Part shown: positions 45,110 through 53,420 of the stretch, piece by piece
Layout: every line of letters starts with the position of its first letter
Numbering within the stretch: position 1 is the first letter of the stretch
From: Chitinophagales bacterium
GTDB lineage: Bacteria > Bacteroidota > Bacteroidia > Chitinophagales > Chitinophagaceae
Length of the DNA: 64,000 nt
Direction of reading: 5' to 3'
Assembly: GCA_020636575.1 (NCBI GenBank)
Contig: JACJXP010000002.1
Location: 310,001 to 374,000 of the forward strand
The notes under the pieces: generated by a model
Told to the model about the DNA's origin: nothing
Databases searched by the model: none
Seen by the model: the letters and a program-made list of their open reading frames with translations, nothing else
Translations under genes and position numbers: made by a program

Positions 45110-45877
45110 TCAGACTTTTTTCAGCTTTGTACGGGTATAAATCTCTGTGAGTTTTTGTTTAGTGTGCTGCGGAAAGTCCCCTTTCATCATCCAATCATAA
45201 TACTGCGGTTCAGCCAATAATACATCAGCTACGGACTTCCCTTTATGTTTCCCGAAATTGAAAACTTCAATGCCATCCTGCATAATGAATCTACGGGCAA
45301 AATCAACCATCTGGTCCTCTCCCATTTCTTTAAGAATAGAATCCAGTGTATTTCCCAAAGCAGGGTATTTCTCCAATTGAGCAAGCAAAATTTCGTATGT
45401 AGCACTGGCATCCGCTTCTGCACTATGTGCATCATCTAGGCTTTTATCACAATAGAATTTATAGGCAGCACTTAAAGTACGGGGCTCCATTTTATGGAAA
45501 ATATTCTGCACATCCAGGAGTTTCCTGTTCTTCATATCAAAGTCAACCTGCGCCCTCATGAACTCTTCCATCAGCAATGGAATATCAAAACGATTGGAAT
45601 TATATCCTCCAAAATCACAGCCATCCAGCATCTGTTTCAATTCTGAAGCTACCTGCTTAAAAGTTGGCGCATCTTTTACCATATCATCCGTGATCCCATG
45701 CACAGCGCTTGAAGATTCCGGGATAGGCATTTCAGGGTTAACCAGTTTTCTCTTTATACTTTTTGTATTATCTGGTAAAATTTTAACAATCGCTATTTCT
45801 ACAATACGATCAGTACCAGGATTCACCCCCGTGGTTTCAAGGTCTATAAAAGCAAGTGGTTTTTTAAGTTGGATCAT
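45110..45877 (-). CDS. 3'-5' exonuclease, DnaQ-like
   Basis: The 255-residue protein has the DEDDh exonuclease motifs: FIDLETTG (Asp12, Glu14), YNSNRFDIPLL (third acidic residue) and AHSAEADASATYEIL (His/Asp). A C-terminal region FNFGKHKGKSVADVL...YYDWMMKGDFP matches the small domain after the nuclease in exodeoxyribonuclease X-like proteins. A proofreading or DNA-repair nuclease role is likely. Confidence 0.9.
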   Translation of the reverse strand: MIQLKKPLAFIDLETTGVNPGTDRIVEIAIVKILPDNTKSIKRKLVNPEMPIPESSSAVHGITDDMVKDAPTFKQVASELKQMLDGCDFGGYNSNRFDIPLLMEEFMRAQVDFDMKNRKLLDVQNIFHKMEPRTLSAAYKFYCDKSLDDAHSAEADASATYEILLAQLEKYPALGNTLDSILKEMGEDQMVDFARRFIMQDGIEVFNFGKHKGKSVADVLLAEPQYYDWMMKGDFPQHTKQKLTEIYTRTKLKKV

Positions 45878-46029
45878 GCCGGATTAAGTAAATTTTATGA
45901 CTCTTTGTTTAAGGGCCGTAAAGGTAATGGTTTAGCAGAGTTCTCAAAATCAAATTTTAATAACATAACTGCCCTATGAATAAGATTTTCAATTAATTAT
46001 ATGGCTTATACAAGTTACGATGTTAGCTA

Positions 46030-46064
46030 TTTGTGGTAAAAAAGGATACAAAATGTTACTTTTG
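46030..46064 (+). promoter_or_regulatory. Bacteroidota promoter (TTTG-N23-TACTTTTG) for lipoprotein and probably his operon
   Basis: TTTG at 46030-46033 and TACTTTTG at 46057-46064, 23 bases apart, match the -33/-7 consensus fully. The initiation site would be near 46070, giving a ~50-base leader to the lipoprotein gene and ~370 bases to hisG. I find no equally good promoter between the lipoprotein gene and hisG, so the his leader is probably made from here. Confidence 0.65.
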
Positions 46065-46117
46065 CAGCTACAAAATAATAGTACCCATTTCCCGTTAAAT
46101 AATTAAAATAAAACCGA

Positions 46118-46243
46118 ATGAAAAACAGAATCTTAGCAGCCTTTTTGATCCTTACCGCAGTTTTATTCCTTAGCTCCTGCTATACTTCCCGTAAGCAGGG
46201 TTGTCCTGCAAACCCGACAAGCAACTATCGGTTTAAAGGATAA
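46118..46243 (+). CDS. Small lipoprotein upstream of the his leader
   Basis: A 41-residue ORF has a hydrophobic N-terminal stretch and lipobox LSSC near residue 19. The mature part is only ~23 residues, basic and cysteine-containing (CYTSRKQGCPANPTSNYRFKG in two parts, with a second Cys eight residues after the first). I recognise the style of many tiny Bacteroidota lipoproteins but no function. The good promoter 54 bases upstream and the textbook signal peptide support it as real. Confidence 0.68.
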   Translation: MKNRILAAFLILTAVLFLSSCYTSRKQGCPANPTSNYRFKG

Positions 46244-46316
46244 TATGCTACCACCTGTTAGTGCAAAAATTAAAAAAATGGCGCCCAACAGGAATTATCA
46301 CTATTTTTACCCCTCA

Positions 46317-46373
46317 ATGAGAAATTATACGCATAATCATCATCATTTCTTGCTCTACCAGGGTAGGCCGTGA
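46317..46373 (+). CDS. Histidine leader peptide (hisL-like)
   Basis: The 18-residue ORF reads MRNYTHNHHHFLLYQGRP, with four histidines, all CAT, at codons 6 and 8-10. It ends with TGA 22 bases before the terminator stem that precedes hisG. Short His-rich peptides just ahead of an intrinsic terminator and hisG are the hallmark of attenuation control in enterobacteria. The frame can be extended to ATG 46281-class starts or to 46245, directly after the lipoprotein stop; I prefer 46317 for its compactness. Translation of the peptide is inferred, not shown. Confidence 0.7.
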   Translation: MRNYTHNHHHFLLYQGRP

Positions 46374-46428
46374 GATGTTATGTATTTAAATAACCAAAAG
46401 GGCTTACTTAATAGTAAGCCCTTTTTTC
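46361..46428 (+). promoter_or_regulatory. Attenuator of the his operon (antiterminator/terminator pair)
   Basis: The terminator is a perfect 13-base-pair stem (46396-46408 with 46413-46425, loop TAAT) followed by a T-rich tail, ending 10 bases before hisG. The alternative helix pairs GGGTAGGCC (46361-46369, inside the last codons of the leader peptide) with GGCTTACTT (46401-46409). That is nine consecutive pairs, six Watson-Crick and three G-U, which would break the terminator. A ribosome stalled at the CAT codons (46332-46346) would leave 46361-46369 free, while one at the stop codon would cover it. This logic fits histidine-responsive attenuation. Confidence 0.72.
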
Positions 46429-46437
46429 TTTTAAGAA

Positions 46438-47298
46438 ATGGAAAATAAATTAAAGATCGCTATTCAAAAATCAGGAAGACTGTATGACGGTTCTATTAAG
46501 TTGCTAAAAGAATGTGGCATACAGATCAACAACGGAAATAACCAGTTAAGAGTAACTGCAGGAAATTTTCCGGCTGAGATATTCTTTTTAAGAGACGATG
46601 ATATACCAGAATATGTACAGGATGGTGTAGCGGATATTGGTTTTGTGGGCGAAAACCAGGTAATAGAATCAAACAAGGATGTTGACATTACCGAAAAACT
46701 GGGTTTTGGCAAATGCAGGTTATCTATTGCCATTCCCAAAACAAGTACTATAAACAAAATTGAAGAACTGGAAGGTAAAAGAATTGCCACCAGTTATCCT
46801 GTTGTACTAGAAAGTTTCCTGAGATCAAAAAAAATAAATGCTGCTATTCATGAGATCAGTGGCTCTGTAGAGATAGCTCCCAAAATAGGATTAGCCGATG
46901 CTATTTGCGACCTGGTAAGTTCAGGAAGTACTTTATTCACCAATGAATTAAAAGAACTGGAAGTAGTGTTGCAATCAGAGGCAGCACTTATCAGCAATAA
47001 AACGCTACCTGACAGTAAGAAGTATTTAGTTGAAAGTTTGCTGTTTCGTATCCGGTCTGTTAAGGCGGCTATCAACAATAAATATGTATTGCTGAATGCA
47101 CCCAATGAAAAAATTACAGATATCTGTCGTTTATTGCCCGGTATGAAGAGCCCTACAATTTTGCCATTGGCAGAATCAGGGTGGAGTTCTATTCATTCTG
47201 TCATCAATGAAAATGATTTCTGGAATGTTATTCAACAATTAAAAGATAATGGAGCACAGGGAATACTCATTATTCCTGTTGAAAAAATGATACTATAA
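46438..47298 (+). CDS. hisG: ATP phosphoribosyltransferase (long form)
   Basis: The 286-residue enzyme catalyses the first step of histidine synthesis. It starts LKIAIQKSGRLYDGSIKLL and shows DDIPEYVQDGVADIGFVGEN and the PRPP-binding segment GLADAICDLVSSGSTLFTNEL. The length and C-terminal ~75 residues (EKITDICRLLPGMKSPTILPL and onward) indicate the long, self-regulated form with a histidine-binding ACT-like domain, which needs no HisZ. Its ATG is 10 bases after the attenuator and 2 bases before hisD follow on. Confidence 0.97.
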   Translation: MENKLKIAIQKSGRLYDGSIKLLKECGIQINNGNNQLRVTAGNFPAEIFFLRDDDIPEYVQDGVADIGFVGENQVIESNKDVDITEKLGFGKCRLSIAIPKTSTINKIEELEGKRIATSYPVVLESFLRSKKINAAIHEISGSVEIAPKIGLADAICDLVSSGSTLFTNELKELEVVLQSEAALISNKTLPDSKKYLVESLLFRIRSVKAAINNKYVLLNAPNEKITDICRLLPGMKSPTILPLAESGWSSIHSVINENDFWNVIQQLKDNGAQGILIIPVEKMIL

Positions 47299-47300
47299 CC

Positions 47301-48578
47301 ATGGAAATATTCAATTACCCGGAAAAAGATCTATGGGACGAGATTATACTTCGCCCTGCGATTAATACTGCACCAGTTGAAAAAGCAGTCAAAAAGATCA
47401 TGCAAAAAGTGAAAGAAAATGGCGACAGGGCATTGCGACGTTTTACAAAAGAGTATGATGGAGTAAAGATCAAAAAGATAAGAGTCAGCGAAAAAGAATT
47501 GATAGGTGCTGAAAGAAATATTGACCCCCTATTAAAAACAGCTATTGATAATGCTAAAAAAAATATTGAATCATTTCATGCACTACAGAAAAAAGAGGAA
47601 AAGAAGATTGAAACTATGCCGGGAGTTGTATGCTGGCGAAGATCTGTACCAATAGAAAAAGTCGGTTTATACATCCCGGGAGGCACCGCTCCTCTTTTTT
47701 CAACAGTTTTAATGTTGGGGATACCGGCGCAATTAGCCGGGTGTCCGGAAATAGTCCTTTGTACTCCACCCGATAAAAGCGGAAATATTCACCCTGCTGT
47801 TTTATATGCTGCCCGTATATGTGGTATCACCAATATCATGAAAGTAGGTGGTGTACAGGCTATTGCTGCCATGACATACGGAACTCAAACGGTTCCTAAG
47901 GTCTTTAAGATATTTGGCCCCGGCAACCGGTATGTTACTTATGCCAAGCAAATGGCACAGATGCAAAGTGTTGCCATAGATATGCCTGCTGGTCCTTCGG
48001 AGTTATTGGTGTTAGCAGATGATACGGCTGTTCCTGAATTTGTGGCAGCCGACCTGTTATCACAGGCAGAACATGGCAAAGACTCACAGGTAGTATTGGT
48101 AACAACAAGTGAATCATTGGCAAGAAAAGTCTTAGCCGAAACCGGGAAACAACTAAATAAGCTAAAGAGAAAAAAGATCGCCAAAGAAGCTTTGGAGAAC
48201 AGTAAACTTATTATCCTCAAATACAAGAAAGAAACAATTGAATTCACCAATCTATACGCACCAGAGCATTTGATCATTGCAGTTTCAAAACCAGAAGAAA
48301 CTGTAAGAAGAATTACTGCTGCCGGTTCTGTTTTTATAGGTAACTATTCGCCGGAAAGCGCCGGGGATTATGCATCCGGTACCAATCATACTTTACCTAC
48401 AAATGGTTTTGCCGCCATGTACGGAGGCATTTCGGTTGACAGTTTTGTAAAAAAAATAACCTACCAGCAATTAACAAAGGAAGGTCTGAAGCTGATCAGT
48501 AATACAGTGATCACCATGGCAAAAGCAGAAGGATTGGATGCCCATCGAAAAGCAGTAACTATCAGGTTAAAAAATTAA
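47301..48578 (+). CDS. hisD: Histidinol dehydrogenase
   Basis: The 425-residue zinc enzyme performs the last two oxidations from histidinol to histidine. It contains VGLYIPGGTAPLFSTVLMLG, the NAD-binding KIFGPGNRYVTYAKQ, and the metal/catalytic segments LLSQAEHGKDSQV and NLYAPEHLI (Glu-His pair). Two bases separate it from hisG and two from hisC. Confidence 0.97.
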   Translation: MEIFNYPEKDLWDEIILRPAINTAPVEKAVKKIMQKVKENGDRALRRFTKEYDGVKIKKIRVSEKELIGAERNIDPLLKTAIDNAKKNIESFHALQKKEEKKIETMPGVVCWRRSVPIEKVGLYIPGGTAPLFSTVLMLGIPAQLAGCPEIVLCTPPDKSGNIHPAVLYAARICGITNIMKVGGVQAIAAMTYGTQTVPKVFKIFGPGNRYVTYAKQMAQMQSVAIDMPAGPSELLVLADDTAVPEFVAADLLSQAEHGKDSQVVLVTTSESLARKVLAETGKQLNKLKRKKIAKEALENSKLIILKYKKETIEFTNLYAPEHLIIAVSKPEETVRRITAAGSVFIGNYSPESAGDYASGTNHTLPTNGFAAMYGGISVDSFVKKITYQQLTKEGLKLISNTVITMAKAEGLDAHRKAVTIRLKN

Positions 48579-48580
48579 GT

Positions 48581-49630
48581 ATGGAATTTAGTATTGAAAA
48601 ATTAGCCAGGCAAAATATATTAAAGATGACCCCTTATTCATCGGCCAGGCATGAATATGATGGCGATGCAATGATATTCCTTGATGCAAATGAAAACTCC
48701 TTTGGCTCCCCCCTGCCCGAGAATTACAATCGCTACCCGGATCCTCTCCAGGTTAAACTGAAAGAGAAGATAAGCTTGATAAAAGGCGTACCGGCTGAAA
48801 ACATCTTTTTGGGTAATGGCAGTGATGAAGCCATTGATCTTTTATTCAGAATATTCTGTGAACCGGGAAAAGACAATGCGCTGGTTTTTCCTCCTACTTA
48901 CGGTATGTATGAGGTCTGCGCCTCGGTAAATGATGTGGAGATCAGAAATATCCCCCTAACCAGTTCCTTTCAATTGAACCTGGAAGCCATTGAAAATAGC
49001 ATTGATAATAATACAAAACTGATCTTTATTTGTTCTCCGAATAATCCCACCGGGAATAGCATGAACAGGTACGATATAGAGATCATCCTGAATAATTTTA
49101 ATGGAGTAGTGATCATAGATGAGGCCTATATCAACTACTCAAAACAAAGAAGCTTTATTGCTGAATTGACTGAATATCCCAATCTGGTTATCATGCAAAC
49201 ACTTTCAAAAGCATGGGGATTAGCCGGGCTTCGACTTGGGATGGCTTTTGCAGGCAAACCTGTCATCAATCTTATGAATAAGGTCAAGTACCCGTACAAC
49301 ATCAATACAGCCACGCAGATGCTTGTTTTATCTGCTCTTGAGAATATTGATACCCCCAACGAATGGACCAGGATCACAGTAACCGAGAAAGAACAGCTCG
49401 CAAAAGAACTTGCTTCATTAACTATAACGCAAAAAGTTTACCCATCAGATGCAAACTTTTTGCTTGTAAAAATAACCGGTGCCAGAAAAGTATACGAATA
49501 CCTTGTCAAAAATAGCATTATAGTGAGAGACCGATCAACCATCATCTTGTGTGATGACTCGCTGCGTATTACCATTGGGACTCCCAATGAAAACAAACAA
49601 TTAATCGAAGCCTTAAAAAGATATTCCTGA
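48581..49630 (+). CDS. hisC: Histidinol-phosphate aminotransferase
   Basis: The 349-residue class II PLP aminotransferase shows LDANENSFGSPLPENYNRYPDP, the GNGSDEAIDLLFR cofactor site, SPNNPTGN, and the PLP lysine in QTLSKAWGLAGLRLG. The TGA stop overlaps the hisB ATG (TGATG), so translation is coupled. Confidence 0.97.
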   Translation: MEFSIEKLARQNILKMTPYSSARHEYDGDAMIFLDANENSFGSPLPENYNRYPDPLQVKLKEKISLIKGVPAENIFLGNGSDEAIDLLFRIFCEPGKDNALVFPPTYGMYEVCASVNDVEIRNIPLTSSFQLNLEAIENSIDNNTKLIFICSPNNPTGNSMNRYDIEIILNNFNGVVIIDEAYINYSKQRSFIAELTEYPNLVIMQTLSKAWGLAGLRLGMAFAGKPVINLMNKVKYPYNINTATQMLVLSALENIDTPNEWTRITVTEKEQLAKELASLTITQKVYPSDANFLLVKITGARKVYEYLVKNSIIVRDRSTIILCDDSLRITIGTPNENKQLIEALKRYS

Positions 49631-50769
49631 TGAAAAAAGTATTATTCATTGACAGAGATGGAACCATTATTAAAGAGGCCCCACCCACTTACCAGGTTGA
49701 TTCTTTCGAAAAGCTTGAATTCTACCCGGATATTTTTACATGGATCAAAAAGATAGCCACTGAGCTTGATTTCGAATTGGTTATGATAACCAACCAGGAC
49801 GGGTTGGGTACTCTTTCATTCCCTGAGGAAAGTTTTTGGCCCATTCAAAACTTTGTTATCAAAACATTTGAGAATGAATCCGTTTCCTTTAAAGAAGTGT
49901 TGATAGACAAAACACTTCCGGATGAAAATGCCCCGACAAGAAAGCCAGGCACGGGACTTCTCACTCAGTATATAAATAACCCGGAATATGATCTCCCAAA
50001 TTCATTTGTGATTGGCGACAGGTTAACCGATATGGAATTGGCAACAAACCTGGAATGCCGTGGTATATGGTTAAATACCGATCCCGATCTTGGTAGAGAT
50101 GAGATCAATAGAACGAAAAATGAGTTTGATAAAACGATCATCCTGGAAACTGATAACTGGAAAGCTATTTACGAATTCCTGAAACTTGGGCAAAGGATCA
50201 TCCAACATGCAAGAAAGACAAATGAAACCAATATAGAAGTAACCCTTAATCTCGATGGAACCGGTAAAGCTGAGATCAATACAGGCTTACACTTTATGGA
50301 TCATATGCTGGAACAACTTAGCCGCCATGGTGGGATTGATATGACTATCCTGGCAAAAGGTGACCTCCATATAGACGAACACCATACCATTGAAGACACA
50401 GCGATCACACTTGGAGAGGCTTTTGCCAAAGCACTGGGTAATAAAAACGGGATCAATCGCTATGGATTCACCCTTCCCATGGATGATGCTTTAGCACAGG
50501 TAAGTATTGATTTTGGAGGAAGAAACTGGATAGTCTGGGATGCGGAATTTAAAAGAGAAAAAATAGGCGACACACCTACTGAAATGTTCTATCATTTCTT
50601 TAAATCGTTTTCTGATGCAGCTAAATGTAATCTGAATATACAAGTGAACGGTGACAATGAACATCATAAAATTGAATCAGTATTCAAAGCATTTGCCCGG
50701 GCGATAAGAATGGCTATAAAAAGAGATAGTGCTAACATGCAATTACCCAGTACAAAAGGTGTTTTATAA
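49630..50769 (+). CDS. hisB: Bifunctional histidinol-phosphatase / imidazoleglycerol-phosphate dehydratase
   Basis: The 379-residue fusion has an N-terminal HAD phosphatase (FIDRDGTIIKE, MITNQDGLG, KPGTGLL, VIGDRLTDMELA) and a C-terminal dehydratase (residues ~190-379). The dehydratase has the metal-binding GLHFMDHML, HIDEHHTIED and DNEHHKIESVFK motifs. The zinc-binding cysteines that E. coli HisB carries in the loop before RKP are absent here (LPDENAPTRKPG). The last base of its stop codon is the first base of the hisH ATG. Confidence 0.97.
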   Translation: MKKVLFIDRDGTIIKEAPPTYQVDSFEKLEFYPDIFTWIKKIATELDFELVMITNQDGLGTLSFPEESFWPIQNFVIKTFENESVSFKEVLIDKTLPDENAPTRKPGTGLLTQYINNPEYDLPNSFVIGDRLTDMELATNLECRGIWLNTDPDLGRDEINRTKNEFDKTIILETDNWKAIYEFLKLGQRIIQHARKTNETNIEVTLNLDGTGKAEINTGLHFMDHMLEQLSRHGGIDMTILAKGDLHIDEHHTIEDTAITLGEAFAKALGNKNGINRYGFTLPMDDALAQVSIDFGGRNWIVWDAEFKREKIGDTPTEMFYHFFKSFSDAAKCNLNIQVNGDNEHHKIESVFKAFARAIRMAIKRDSANMQLPSTKGVL

Positions 50770-51356
50770 TGAAAGTGTCAGTAATAAAATATAATGCAGG
50801 GAACATACAGTCTGTGCTATTTGCATTGAAAAGAATTAATATCGAAGCAACTGTTACGGATGATCATGAAGAGATCATGAGTTCAGACAAAGTGATCTTC
50901 CCTGGGGTTGGCGAAGCAGGTTCTGCTATGAAATATCTGAATGAAAAGAAACTTACCGATGTAATTGCAGAATTAAACCAGCCTGTTTTGGGTATTTGCC
51001 TGGGCATGCAATTGCTTTGCCGGTATTCAGAAGAAAATAATACCACCTGTATTGGAGTATTCGATGATGTAGAGATAAAAAAATTCAATAATAAAGAACT
51101 ACGGGTACCACAAATCGGCTGGAACAGTATACAAAATCTCAGTGGCCCACTGTTCAATGATATTGATGAAAACAGTTACTGTTATTTTGTACATGGGTAT
51201 TTTGCTGAATTATGTAGTAACACTATTGCCCGTACTGAATATGGGTCTCCTTATAGTTCTGCAATTCAAAAGAACAATTTCTACGGCGTACAATTCCATC
51301 CGGAAAAAAGTGCGGAAACCGGTGAAACAATTTTAAAAAACTTTTTCAATCTTTAA
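50769..51356 (+). CDS. hisH: Imidazole glycerol phosphate synthase, glutaminase subunit
   Basis: The 195-residue class I glutamine amidotransferase supplies ammonia to HisF. The nucleophile is the cysteine in LGICLGMQLL, and the catalytic His-x-Glu is in GVQFHPEKS. It begins VSVIKYNAGNIQSVLFALKR, a usual HisH N-terminus. It overlaps hisB by one base and is one base from hisA. Confidence 0.97.
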   Translation: MKVSVIKYNAGNIQSVLFALKRINIEATVTDDHEEIMSSDKVIFPGVGEAGSAMKYLNEKKLTDVIAELNQPVLGICLGMQLLCRYSEENNTTCIGVFDDVEIKKFNNKELRVPQIGWNSIQNLSGPLFNDIDENSYCYFVHGYFAELCSNTIARTEYGSPYSSAIQKNNFYGVQFHPEKSAETGETILKNFFNL

Positions 51357-51357
51357 T

Positions 51358-52074
51358 ATGCAGATCATTCCTGCTATTGATATATTAAATGGCAAATGTG
51401 TACGTCTTTCAAAAGGTGATTTTGAACAGAAGAAGGTCTATAATGAAAATCCTCTTGAAGTAGCATTACAATTTGAAGATGCCGGGTTAGAAAGACTTCA
51501 TCTCGTTGATCTGGATGGGGCCAAAGCAGGTGAGCTCAGAAATTGGAAGGTACTTGAAAAAATTGCCGGTAAAACTAATCTCGTTATTGATTTTAGCGGC
51601 GGTATCAATAATAGGAAAAGCGTAACTATCGGTTTCGATTCAGGCGCTGCCTTTATTGCAATTGGCAGTGTTGCCGTTAAAAATGAGTCTGACCTCTCCG
51701 GGTGGCTGATCGAATTTGGTGCAGATCGCTTTATACTGGGCGCTGATGTAAGCAATGAAGTGATAGTTGTGCGGGGTTGGACAGAAGTTACCGATATATC
51801 CGTTTTTGATCACATTAAAAAATATAAAGCGAAAGGAATTAAACAATTCCTTAGTACCGATATAAGTAAAGATGGGCTTCTGGAAGGGCCTTCGTTTCAG
51901 TTGTATAAAAAGATAAAATCTGAAATACCTGAGATCTCTTTAATTGCCAGTGGGGGAATTTCGAATCTCAATGATATCGAAGAATTGGAAAACATCGGAT
52001 GTGAGGCTGCAATCGTTGGCAAAGCAATATATGAAAACCGGGTATCTCTTGCTGATCTTAAAAAATGGGTTTAA
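51358..52074 (+). CDS. hisA: ProFAR isomerase
   Basis: The 238-residue (beta/alpha)8 isomerase starts IIPAIDILNGKCVRLSKGDF, and has HLVDLDGAKAG, the DFSGGINN phosphate-binding loop and LIASGGISNLNDIEEL. Catalytic Asp8 is in AIDI. Its stop overlaps the first base of the hisF ATG (TAATG). Confidence 0.97.
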   Translation: MQIIPAIDILNGKCVRLSKGDFEQKKVYNENPLEVALQFEDAGLERLHLVDLDGAKAGELRNWKVLEKIAGKTNLVIDFSGGINNRKSVTIGFDSGAAFIAIGSVAVKNESDLSGWLIEFGADRFILGADVSNEVIVVRGWTEVTDISVFDHIKKYKAKGIKQFLSTDISKDGLLEGPSFQLYKKIKSEIPEISLIASGGISNLNDIEELENIGCEAAIVGKAIYENRVSLADLKKWV

Positions 52075-52829
52075 TGCTGACAAAAAGGATCATACCATGT
52101 TTGGATATAAAAGACGGAAGAACGGTCAAAGGGACAAATTTCCTTGGTCTTAAGGACGCCGGTGATCCCATTGAGCTTGCCGAACGATATTGCACAGAGG
52201 GAGCAGACGAACTTGTATTTCTTGACATTACAGCTACCCATGAAAAAAGAAAAACATTAGCTCATCTCGTAAAGAAAATAGCTTTAAAGATCAATATTCC
52301 CTTTACAGTAGGTGGAGGTATCAGTTCGATAGAAGATATTAATATCATGCTTAACAACGGTGCAGACAAAATCTCAATTAATACTGCTGCTGTAAATAAT
52401 CCAATGCTCATAGAAACATTAGCCAATAATTTTGGAAGCCAATGTATTGTTGTTGCCATTGATATTAAGCAAATCAATGGTAGCTGGAAGGTAGTAACAC
52501 ATGGTGGAAGAACAAAAACAGATCTTGATGCCATAGAATGGGCTAAGCAGGTATCAGAAAGAGGTGCCGGCGAGATATTGTTAACCTCTATGGAACATGA
52601 TGGAACAAAGAATGGTTATGCGATTGATATAACAAAATCAATCCGCAATGAAGTTACTATACCAGTTATTGCTTCCGGAGGAGCTGGTAATAAACAGCAT
52701 TTTGCCGATGTATTTCATATTGCCGATGCCGATGCAGCGTTAGCTGCCAGTATCTTTCATTACAATGAGATACCTATACCTGAACTCAAAAAATATTTAT
52801 TTGATAAAAAAATACCAGTCAGAATATGA
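52074..52829 (+). CDS. hisF: Imidazole glycerol phosphate synthase, cyclase subunit
   Basis: The 251-residue cyclase forms the imidazole ring with HisH. It begins MLTKRIIPCLDIKDGRTVKG, with catalytic Asp11 in CLDI, and carries FTVGGGISSIEDI, KISINTAAVNNP and VIASGGAGNKQHF. I start at 52074, matching the family; an ATG three codons upstream (52065) lies inside hisA. Its TGA overlaps the hisIE ATG. Confidence 0.97.
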   Translation: MLTKRIIPCLDIKDGRTVKGTNFLGLKDAGDPIELAERYCTEGADELVFLDITATHEKRKTLAHLVKKIALKINIPFTVGGGISSIEDINIMLNNGADKISINTAAVNNPMLIETLANNFGSQCIVVAIDIKQINGSWKVVTHGGRTKTDLDAIEWAKQVSERGAGEILLTSMEHDGTKNGYAIDITKSIRNEVTIPVIASGGAGNKQHFADVFHIADADAALAASIFHYNEIPIPELKKYLFDKKIPVRI

Positions 52830-53419
52830 TAACACCTGATTTTGCAAAATACCCGGATGGCTTAGTTCCGGCTATAATACAAGATGCGGAAACCAATAAA
52901 GTACTGATGTTAGGCTTCATGAATGAAGAGGCCTTCAGTAAAACCCGGGAAACTAAACTTGTAACCTTCTATAGCAGGAGTAAAAAAAGAATATGGACAA
53001 AAGGAGAAACTTCAGGGAACAAGATCACAGTCAACAATATTCTGCTGGACTGTGATAACGACACAATTTTGATAAAAGGGATCCCTAATGGCCCCGTTTG
53101 TCATACCGGTTCAGATACATGTTTCAGTGAAACCAATCATTCATTCTCGCTGAATAAACTTGAGAATATCATTGAAGATCGTAAATTAAACCCGCAAGAT
53201 TCATCACATACTTCAAGGCTTTTTCAAAAAGGGATCAACAAAATTGCCCAAAAGTTAGGTGAAGAGGCTGTAGAGCTTGTTATTGAAAGTAAAGACGAGG
53301 ACAAGGATAAATTTCTCAATGAATCAGCAGACCTCCTATTCCATTTCCTTGTATTACTCCACAAAAAAGATCAACAACTGTCTGATGTAGTTGAGGTATT
53401 AGCCCGGCGAAACAAGTGA
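52826..53419 (+). CDS. hisIE: Bifunctional phosphoribosyl-AMP cyclohydrolase / phosphoribosyl-ATP pyrophosphatase
   Basis: The 197-residue protein joins HisI (residues ~1-105, with MLGFMNEEAFSKT, TFYSRSKKRIWTKGETSGN, LLDCDND, GPVCHTGSDTCF) and HisE (~110-197, with GINKIAQKLGEEAVELVIESK and NESADLLFHFLVLL). Together with HisG and HisA it completes the early pathway. It is the last gene of the operon and ends one base before the convergent kinase gene. Confidence 0.97.
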   Translation: MITPDFAKYPDGLVPAIIQDAETNKVLMLGFMNEEAFSKTRETKLVTFYSRSKKRIWTKGETSGNKITVNNILLDCDNDTILIKGIPNGPVCHTGSDTCFSETNHSFSLNKLENIIEDRKLNPQDSSHTSRLFQKGINKIAQKLGEEAVELVIESKDEDKDKFLNESADLLFHFLVLLHKKDQQLSDVVEVLARRNK

Positions 53420-53420
53420 T

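Noticed and set aside
46245..46373. A 42-residue protein directly after the lipoprotein stop
   Set aside because: The frame is open, but the first 24 codons have no family character. The last 18 codons form a self-contained leader peptide, so I report that shorter ORF.
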